Assembly (NCBI GenBank): GCA_023230025.1 | Contig: JALNYD010000063.1 | Location: 1 to 11,632 of the forward strand | Length of the DNA stretch: 11,632 nt | Source: Candidatus Cloacimonadota bacterium | GTDB lineage: Bacteria > Cloacimonadota > Cloacimonadia > Cloacimonadales > Cloacimonadaceae | Direction: 5' to 3' | Shown: positions 5,843-11,632 of the stretch, in pieces | Numbering within the stretch: the first letter of the stretch is position 1 | Layout: each line of letters starts with the position of its first letter | Translations under genes and position numbers: made by a program | The notes under the pieces: generated by a model | The model's database searches: none | What the model was told of the DNA's origin: nothing | What the model saw: only the letters and a program-made list of their open reading frames with translations

Positions 5843-7545
5843 GGAGTTACAAAGATCTGGATCTTGGCCCGGTTGAGTTTGTCTTCCATCCACTTTTCAA
5901 ACCAATCCGGACTGAGGGTCTGAACAAAATAGCGCTGAATGGTCAGTTGATCAACGGCTGAGCCATTTGTAGAATTGATTTTGCGGGGGATCAGGATGAT
6001 GCTCTTATCGTCAATTTGCTGAACCATAAGCGAAGAGTGATTATGATATTGCATCATGGCTCGAAGATAGTAGTTATCCAGATTCATTCCCTCATATTTG
6101 GCATCAATACCAGTATGATTAAATGGGACGATGTCATAATCCGTTGCGTCAGGACTGACTTGTTGGCCGGGATTCAGGATCAGCCATTCTTCTGCTTTCT
6201 GTTTGGCCAGTTGCTTTTGACGCATCAGTTGAAGATCAAGCATTAGGGAATCCCTGACCTCGTTGAAGGCTCTGGCACGATGCACTTGATTTTCGCCAAG
6301 TTGAGCCACAATCCAGCTTCCATTTGCCGGAGAATAGACCGGATCAATAAAATCACCCTTCTTTAGCTCTCGGAGCCTGCCTTCAATTGTGGTGACGATC
6401 ACAGGATCCTGATGCCATTTTTCACCAAATATGATATCTCCGGATTCATGCAGGGGAAGCCCAAGCTCAATTGCTGCATCGGACATACCCAGACTCCTGG
6501 CCAAAGCCAGGGCACCCAGGGCTTTGGAGTGCTGAGCATTCACGGTTGCGGGAGATATGATGGGTGGAATCTGCAGAGTTCGGAAATTGATCATTGATTT
6601 GGTTCTCTGCAGTTTCTGGTAGATAAAATAACCATTATCCTGACGGATCAATTTGCTCTGGGCATTGTCTGGCAAAGCTTCGATGATATTCAAGATGGAT
6701 TCATCAACGTTTTCCACCCGTACAAAGCCAGATTCTGTCACTTGCAATCCGGGCAGATGTTCCTTTTTTTCCTCCAGCAGGACATCAAAGCTTTTACCGT
6801 GGCTGATTTCTGCATAGATGCTATCGGCCACAGCCCAAGTATAATCCTCATCCTGCTCCTGTAAAGCAACGGGGATACTCAGGTAACTGATGCTATAGAT
6901 AGGTTCCAGGGCAAAATCATCCATGTTTTGCTGGTAATAACTCTTCAGTTCCTGCTCACTAATCAGAGCTACCATGTTGTCTGGATTAAAGACCAGCAGA
7001 TCAAAATCACTATTACTGGAGATAATATCGGCGATGTTCTGCCGGACTTTACGAGTCAGCAGCTCATCATCGATGATTCTGGGCTTCAGCTTTTGCATGG
7101 GGATATAGTCCTCGAGATATCCCTGCCGGATTCCAGAGAGATTCACCGGAGAATCATATTTGAGGGATTGCAAATAGAGCTCTTGATCAAATATACCATT
7201 GGTAAAGAAGATTTCTGAGTTGCGGATAAAGGCCGGTATGGAGGTACTAAGCGTATCAATGACCTCTTGCGGGCTGGCAGTGATCTTATACTTTTCGTAG
7301 TAGTCGTTTAGAATAGTCCGCATAGCCAGATTTCGCCAGGTATCATTGAATATCTGGGTTTTCTCCCGGTCATCTGGGGGACGGTTCGTATTGCTGCGAA
7401 AGTCTATGGTGTTGTTTTGCAAAGCGCGGATGAATTCGGGATAGGATATTCTTGATCCATTGATGATGCCAGCGCTATCGCCTCTTGGCCCTGCGCAGGC
7501 CAGGAAAAACAGCGAGCTGATGATTAATATAAAACAGCGTTTCAT
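5839..7545 (-). CDS. SurA/PpiD-like periplasmic chaperone, putative lipoprotein
   Basis: A 568-aa exported protein. The N-terminus MKRCFILIISSLFFLACAG is a signal peptide ending in a lipobox-like FLAC with Cys at 17; Phe at -3 is not ideal. GIINGSRISYPEFIRALQNN (26-45) resembles the start of the SurA/PpiD N-terminal chaperone domain, and the rest of the first 200 residues is helical as in that family. Two later segments (about 215-315 and 318-430) have the layout of degenerate parvulin modules. Each ends in a form like DNGYFIYQKLQ or ANGSWIVAQLGENQVHRARAFNEV, after which a long helix returns to the core. I cannot find the catalytic residues of an active parvulin, so this may be a chaperone without isomerase activity. 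The start at 7545 overlaps the mutS stop as ATGA, with GGGAG 5 nt upstream. Expected location is periplasmic, tethered to a membrane. Confidence 0.8.
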   Translation of the reverse strand: MKRCFILIISSLFFLACAGPRGDSAGIINGSRISYPEFIRALQNNTIDFRSNTNRPPDDREKTQIFNDTWRNLAMRTILNDYYEKYKITASPQEVIDTLSTSIPAFIRNSEIFFTNGIFDQELYLQSLKYDSPVNLSGIRQGYLEDYIPMQKLKPRIIDDELLTRKVRQNIADIISSNSDFDLLVFNPDNMVALISEQELKSYYQQNMDDFALEPIYSISYLSIPVALQEQDEDYTWAVADSIYAEISHGKSFDVLLEEKKEHLPGLQVTESGFVRVENVDESILNIIEALPDNAQSKLIRQDNGYFIYQKLQRTKSMINFRTLQIPPIISPATVNAQHSKALGALALARSLGMSDAAIELGLPLHESGDIIFGEKWHQDPVIVTTIEGRLRELKKGDFIDPVYSPANGSWIVAQLGENQVHRARAFNEVRDSLMLDLQLMRQKQLAKQKAEEWLILNPGQQVSPDATDYDIVPFNHTGIDAKYEGMNLDNYYLRAMMQYHNHSSLMVQQIDDKSIILIPRKINSTNGSAVDQLTIQRYFVQTLSPDWFEKWMEDKLNRAKIQIFVTP

Positions 7546-10172
7546 GATTCTCCCAAGGTTTCTTGTTGTAGATCGTGAAGAGTTTGCCAGGCTTCAATCG
7601 GACTCATCTGTTCCAAATCAAGTTCTTTGATTTTGGTAATCACAGCCTCATGCTCAGAGGCTTTATCGATCATTACTTCAAAGATTTCGTACTGGTTGTT
7701 GCCTTTGGTCAGTTTCTTGCGTAAGGTGGAGCTCAGTCCCTGGGGGCTGATTTCATGCTCTTCCAGGTTTTTAAGGATTTCAGTGGCTCTGCGGATCACT
7801 TTTTGGGGGATTCCGGCCAGACGTGCCACCTGAATGCCATAGCTTTGATCTGCGCCACCGCGTTCAATCTTGCGCACAAAGATCATCTGGTCATTGTAAA
7901 GCTTTACTGCTACGTTGTAGTTCTTGATCTCAGGATAGATGTTCTCCAATTCTGTAAGTTCATGATAGTGAGTGGCAAAAAGGGTCAGAGCTCCGATCTG
8001 TCTTTGGATCTGTTCAATGATAGCCCAGGCCAGACTGAGTCCATCAAAGGTGGATGTCCCCCGGCCAATTTCATCGAGCAGAATCAGGGAATTGGCTGAA
8101 GCAGAATTGAGGATATTTGCCGTTTCGATCATTTCTACAAGAAAAGTGCTCTGTCCCTGGGCAAGATTATCGGAAGCGCCAACCCTGGTAAACACGCGGT
8201 CAAAGATGGGCAGGCGCATGTATTCTGCTGGAACAAAGGAGCCCATCTGGGCAAGGATCACCAATAACCCTACCTGTCTCAGATAGGTGGATTTACCAGC
8301 CATATTTGGCCCCGTGATCAGCGCTATTGTGGTTTCGGGATAGTTGAGCTGAGTATCGTTTGGAATGAACTCTGAAACGCCCATCATGTTTTCAATCACG
8401 GGATGTCTGCCAGATTCTATGATCAGGGTGCGATCATCGCTAAACTCAGGACAGCTATAGTGGTTTTGCCAGGCCAGGAAAGCCAAAGCACTATAGACAT
8501 CAATCTCGGCGATTGTTTCGCTCAAAAGCTGCAAGCGAGGAAGATCCCCGGCCAAATCCTGGCGTAGTTCCTTAAACAGCTCATACTCAAGGTTCTTGAT
8601 CTTTTCTTCGCTGGAAAGCACCTTGGCTTCAAATTCCTTTAACCTTGGTGAGATGTAGCGTTCGGCATTGGCCAGAGTTTGTTTGGCTATGTAGTAATCC
8701 GGAACCTTGCTTTTGTGGGTATTGCTGACTTCCAGATAGTAGCCAAATACGCGGTTGTATCCAACTTTCAGGCTTGGGATTCCGGTTTTCTGACGCTCAT
8801 CTTCTTCCAAGCGCGCAATCCAGCTCTTGCCATCATGAATGATATCCATCAATTCATCCAAATCCGCATCGTAACCTTTGCGAAAGATGGAGCCTTCGGT
8901 AATCGTGATGGGGGGATTATCCTGAATTGCAGTTTCGATTCGATGCGAGAAATCCTCAAAACCATCCAACAAGGCAGCCCATGCTTCAAAGCAAGGTTCA
9001 TCCAGGGATCTGAGGATCAGATTCAGATCAGCAGTACTGAGCAGGTAGCTATTTAAAGCAAGCAATTCGCGGGGATTAATCCTCAGCGAGCCAAGCCTGG
9101 ATACTACTCTGGAGATATCACCAATTTCTTTTAGCTTTTTGCGGATTTCTTTCAGATAGGCGGATTTTTGGATAAAAGCCTGGATGATCTGCTGACGCCT
9201 GACGATATCGTCCACAGAAACCAGAGGATGAGTAAGCCATTGCGCAAGTAGTCGGGATCCCATCGGAGTCTCGCTAAGATCAATCACGCTCAAAAGACTG
9301 CCATGCTTGGTTCCATAACGCATACTGCGAGAAAGCTCCAGATTGCGCCGGCTGATCTCGTCCAATTGCATGTATTGTGAAAGTGAATAGTAATGCAAGC
9401 TGGTAATGTGCGACAAGGGCACCTGATACAGACTCATAACATAAGCCAGGGCTGCTCCAGCAGCAGTGGCGCCATTTGCCCGGTTGTGCGCTCCGAAAGC
9501 TTCCAGACTGCTTACTGCAAAGTGCTTCTTCAGCAAAGCCTGAGCTTCGGGAGGATGAAACTGCCAATTGTCAAATACGGTGATGGTGGGCTCATAATCT
9601 ATCTTGAGGTCTTTGATGTATTGTTGAGCATTCAGGCTATCCACCACGATCTCTGCAGGACGCATCCGCAGGATTTCATTGGCCAGTTCTGACACTTGCA
9701 ATTCGGTGAAACTGAATTCTCCTGTAGAAAGATCCAAACAGGAAAAACCGAGCTTCTTGCTCTTATCTCCAATATAGACAGCAGCGAGGAAAACGTTGGC
9801 TGATCCCTCCATCAGGTTCTGATCCAGCACTGCTCCGGGAGTTATGATCTCAGTAACACTTCGCTTCACCAAACCCACAGCTTGTTTGGGATCTTCAATC
9901 TGCTCGCAAATTGCCACCTTGAGTCCGCTTTTGATCAATTTGTCCAGATAGTTGTCCAGAGCATGATAGGGAAATCCAGCCAGGGGAACGGGATTGTCAT
10001 CCTTTTTGTTGCGGGTGGTCAAGGTGATGTTGAGGATCTTGGATGCAGTTACAGCATCATCAAAGAAGGTTTCATAAAAGTCTCCCATCCTGAACAAGAC
10101 AAGTTTATCGGGATGTTTATCCTTGACCTCATAGAACTGGCGCAACATGGGGGTGAGTTTTGAAGTATCCAT
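7542..10172 (-). CDS. mutS: DNA mismatch repair protein MutS
   Basis: MutS binds base mismatches and small loops and, on ATP binding, becomes a sliding clamp that recruits MutL. The 876-aa product is full length and intact. The mismatch-reading motif is FYE (32-34, in MGDFYETFFDDA), which marks the repair-type MutS1 rather than MutS2. The connector, lever and clamp regions follow, including SRSMRYGTKHGSLLSVIDL and GYNRVFGYYLEVSNTH. The ATPase has Walker A GPNMAGKST (621-629), a QGQSTF signature (672-677), Walker B LILLDEIGRGTSTFDG (696-711) and FATHYHEL (732-739). The tail LEQMSPIEAWQTLHDLQQ (853-870) is the usual C-terminal helical element. The ATG at 10172 directly abuts the upstream stop codon (0 bp) and has no clear Shine-Dalgarno, so translation probably depends on coupling. 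The 3' end overlaps the PpiD-like gene by 4 bp. No mutL is in the window. Confidence 0.99.
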   Translation of the reverse strand: MDTSKLTPMLRQFYEVKDKHPDKLVLFRMGDFYETFFDDAVTASKILNITLTTRNKKDDNPVPLAGFPYHALDNYLDKLIKSGLKVAICEQIEDPKQAVGLVKRSVTEIITPGAVLDQNLMEGSANVFLAAVYIGDKSKKLGFSCLDLSTGEFSFTELQVSELANEILRMRPAEIVVDSLNAQQYIKDLKIDYEPTITVFDNWQFHPPEAQALLKKHFAVSSLEAFGAHNRANGATAAGAALAYVMSLYQVPLSHITSLHYYSLSQYMQLDEISRRNLELSRSMRYGTKHGSLLSVIDLSETPMGSRLLAQWLTHPLVSVDDIVRRQQIIQAFIQKSAYLKEIRKKLKEIGDISRVVSRLGSLRINPRELLALNSYLLSTADLNLILRSLDEPCFEAWAALLDGFEDFSHRIETAIQDNPPITITEGSIFRKGYDADLDELMDIIHDGKSWIARLEEDERQKTGIPSLKVGYNRVFGYYLEVSNTHKSKVPDYYIAKQTLANAERYISPRLKEFEAKVLSSEEKIKNLEYELFKELRQDLAGDLPRLQLLSETIAEIDVYSALAFLAWQNHYSCPEFSDDRTLIIESGRHPVIENMMGVSEFIPNDTQLNYPETTIALITGPNMAGKSTYLRQVGLLVILAQMGSFVPAEYMRLPIFDRVFTRVGASDNLAQGQSTFLVEMIETANILNSASANSLILLDEIGRGTSTFDGLSLAWAIIEQIQRQIGALTLFATHYHELTELENIYPEIKNYNVAVKLYNDQMIFVRKIERGGADQSYGIQVARLAGIPQKVIRRATEILKNLEEHEISPQGLSSTLRKKLTKGNNQYEIFEVMIDKASEHEAVITKIKELDLEQMSPIEAWQTLHDLQQETLGES

Positions 10173-11297
10173 CTAATATTGAACTACAAAGCTGTTGATC
10201 TCATTTTTGGATAGGGTATCGCGAGCCTGATTGCTATCTGACTTGTTGTCAAAGGGTCCGGCAATCACAACCCAGGTCTTTTTCCCCTGGTGCTGCTCTT
10301 CATAATAAATAGCAGGAATGTTCAGGTGACGGATACTTTTGGACAGCCGTTCTGCATTGGATTCCACTGAGAATCGGCCTGATTGAAGAAATATGCCGGT
10401 TTGAGGCTTGGTCAGGATTCTGATGGGTGCTTCTTGATCTATTGGTTTCACTGGTACAGGGGGTGTCTCAACAACTTGTGATTGGATGGGGGATGTGCTT
10501 TGCAAGGAATCTTCCGCTGCAATTTCCAGAGGGGAATATGGATACAAGAAACTGATGTCCAGCGAGGGTCTGTGCGAACGCATGGTAAAAATGCGGTCTT
10601 CCACCAGAAAGGCTATTTGGGAGTATCTATCCAGCTCATAAGATTCCTGATAAGTTGCCAAGGCATCGCTCGTGTGGCCATTCTGTTCCTGAATATAGCC
10701 CTTACGGTAAAGGTAGTATTGCTGATCATAATCCTTGATCCGGGTAATCTTCTCAAGGCTGGTGAGGGCGCTCTGATACTTCTTTTGCATCAAATAGGCA
10801 TCACATATCAAATGCATGGCATTTTCAGCATGCAGGCCTTCTGGACTGAGACGCAGATAGTTCTCAGCATTTGCGATGGCAGAGGAATAATCATCCATAC
10901 CATAGGCGGCAATGGCAAGCCAATACATCCTCTGAGGTAGTTGGGGAGCGTTGATTTTGCGTAGCATGCTTTGAGCTTCGGTAAAGTTGCGATCCAGAGA
11001 ATGGATGATCGCTGCCTCCAAGAGGGATTTTTGGCCATAGAAGGTCTTGGGATAGCGCTCTGCCACTCTTTGATGCTGGCTGAGGGCTTCAGCTTTGTCT
11101 TTCTTGAGCATTGCGGAGTAATGTGAGATAAACGCGCGTTCATCTTCATTGTTAGCTTTTATGCTCGGAATACGATCAGCCATTTCGTTAATGCTACCCT
11201 GTTGGAACTTGGTCTCCAATCGCTGCAATTCCTTGCGTATCTGGGCAGGCAAATGAATGGCAAAAGTCAAAAGCAGGATCAGTATGATTCTTTGCAT
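10173..11297 (-). CDS. Secreted TPR protein with C-terminal SPOR domain
   Basis: A 374-aa protein with a Sec signal peptide (MQRIILILLLTFAIHLPAQ, cleavage likely after A18), so periplasmic or envelope-bound. Residues about 50-225 are helical hairpins of tetratricopeptide type; readable units include the segments around YWLAIAAYGMDDYSSAIANA (125-144), YLMQKKYQSALTSLEKI (168-184) and YIQEQNGHTSDALATYQESY (201-220). A Pro-rich linker follows (about 265-300). Residues 299-374 are a SPOR domain: GIFLQSGRFSVESNAERLSK, then TWVVIAGPFDNKSDSNQA and the final strand NSFVVQY. SPOR domains bind glycan strands lacking stem peptides, typically at division sites, so a role in peptidoglycan or division-linked assembly is inferred. 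The start at 11297 lies 12 nt from GGAGG and overlaps the upstream gene by 19 bp. No close homologue is recognised. Confidence 0.88.
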   Translation of the reverse strand: MQRIILILLLTFAIHLPAQIRKELQRLETKFQQGSINEMADRIPSIKANNEDERAFISHYSAMLKKDKAEALSQHQRVAERYPKTFYGQKSLLEAAIIHSLDRNFTEAQSMLRKINAPQLPQRMYWLAIAAYGMDDYSSAIANAENYLRLSPEGLHAENAMHLICDAYLMQKKYQSALTSLEKITRIKDYDQQYYLYRKGYIQEQNGHTSDALATYQESYELDRYSQIAFLVEDRIFTMRSHRPSLDISFLYPYSPLEIAAEDSLQSTSPIQSQVVETPPVPVKPIDQEAPIRILTKPQTGIFLQSGRFSVESNAERLSKSIRHLNIPAIYYEEQHQGKKTWVVIAGPFDNKSDSNQARDTLSKNEINSFVVQY

Positions 11298-11632
11298 TTG
11301 CGGATCAATCCTCCCTGGATGGAGCGATTTTGGAGTGGAATATAGTAGTGGAAGTTGGGGCGAGTGTTGCTCACTTCACACATATCTTCATCATATATCT
11401 TTGAAACAATCATGTTTTGGTCATCCTCCAGCCTGGGGTAAATCACTTCAATGGCATCACCCACAGAGATTTTGGCAAGTGCTTTGAAGCAGATTAGATC
11501 ATCCTCATGGCTGACAATCTGCCCAATATACTCGGTTGTGGATGAATAACTGCGTTTTTCCTGGCTTATGCCCTGGGAGGGGTCATTTATGAAGTAAAAA
11601 CCTTCCCAATAGCTGCGATGTGATACTTTCTG
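11279..11632 (-). CDS. U32-family peptidase-like protein, C-terminal part
   Basis: The frame is open to the right edge of the window, giving 117 residues plus the stop at 11279-11281; the start lies outside. The visible part matches the C-terminal region of U32 family proteins. VSHRSYWEGFYF is the HR-x-Y-x-x-GF motif that follows the catalytic domain. YIGQIVSHEDDLICFKALAKIS and VGDAIEVIYP form the small beta-barrel (FVG-like strand and GD-x-(L/I)E motif), and the tail runs NTRPNFHYYIPL to GGLIRKC. Family members include TrhP/YegQ (5-hydroxyuridine in tRNA wobble position 34), RlhA (23S rRNA hydroxylation) and collagenase-annotated proteins. TrhP-like is the likeliest by length and tail, but the catalytic part is not visible, so no symbol is given. 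It lies upstream of, and overlaps by 19 bp, the TPR-SPOR gene, as part of the same operon. Confidence 0.85.
   Translation of the reverse strand, partial: QKVSHRSYWEGFYFINDPSQGISQEKRSYSSTTEYIGQIVSHEDDLICFKALAKISVGDAIEVIYPRLEDDQNMIVSKIYDEDMCEVSNTRPNFHYYIPLQNRSIQGGLIRKCKESY

Overview
The window reads as chromosomal DNA of a Gram-negative bacterium. It encodes a lipoprotein-type periplasmic chaperone, a secreted TPR protein with a peptidoglycan-binding SPOR domain, and the housekeeping enzymes UvrB, MutS, TadA and Ndk. The moderate GC content, the tightly packed genes and a repeat-filled intergenic region are reminiscent of Cloacimonadota or a related FCB-group lineage. That placement is from memory and is inference only; the sequence holds no decisive phylogenetic marker.

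Layout. (1) 2-139, plus: the last 45 codons of an unrecognised gene. (2) 140-929: about 790 bp without a convincing gene, lying between two convergent genes. It holds 7-bp repeat tracts, a chain of at least seven hairpins (358-610), a possible decayed coding remnant (about 626-837) and a long interrupted palindrome (829-894). (3) 930-2951, minus: complete uvrB. (4) 2952-3075: divergent promoter region with a 7-bp inverted repeat. (5) 3076-4272, plus: a three-gene overlapping cluster of a 107-aa protein of unknown function, nucleoside diphosphate kinase and a DUF1905/YdeI-family protein. (6) 4245-11632, all minus, read from the right edge: the C-terminus of a U32-family peptidase-like protein, a TPR-SPOR protein, mutS, a SurA/PpiD-like lipoprotein, tadA, tRNA-Ser(CGA) and an APH/CHK-fold small-molecule kinase.

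How the genes fit together. The minus-strand run from the U32 gene to tadA has junctions of 19 bp overlap, 0 bp, 4 bp overlap and 4 bp overlap, so it is almost certainly one transcript. The tRNA gene starts only 10 nt after the tadA stop and is probably processed out of the same transcript. The operon mixes mismatch repair (mutS), tRNA modification (tadA, and the U32 protein if it is TrhP-like) and envelope functions (the SPOR protein and the PpiD-like lipoprotein). The plus-strand cluster (unknown-ndk-YdeI-like) is translationally coupled by an ATGA overlap and a 20-bp overlap. Its last gene overlaps the convergent kinase gene tail-to-tail by 28 bp.

No CRISPR array, intact transposase, prophage gene or obvious defence system is visible. 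The least explained part is the intergenic region 140-929.
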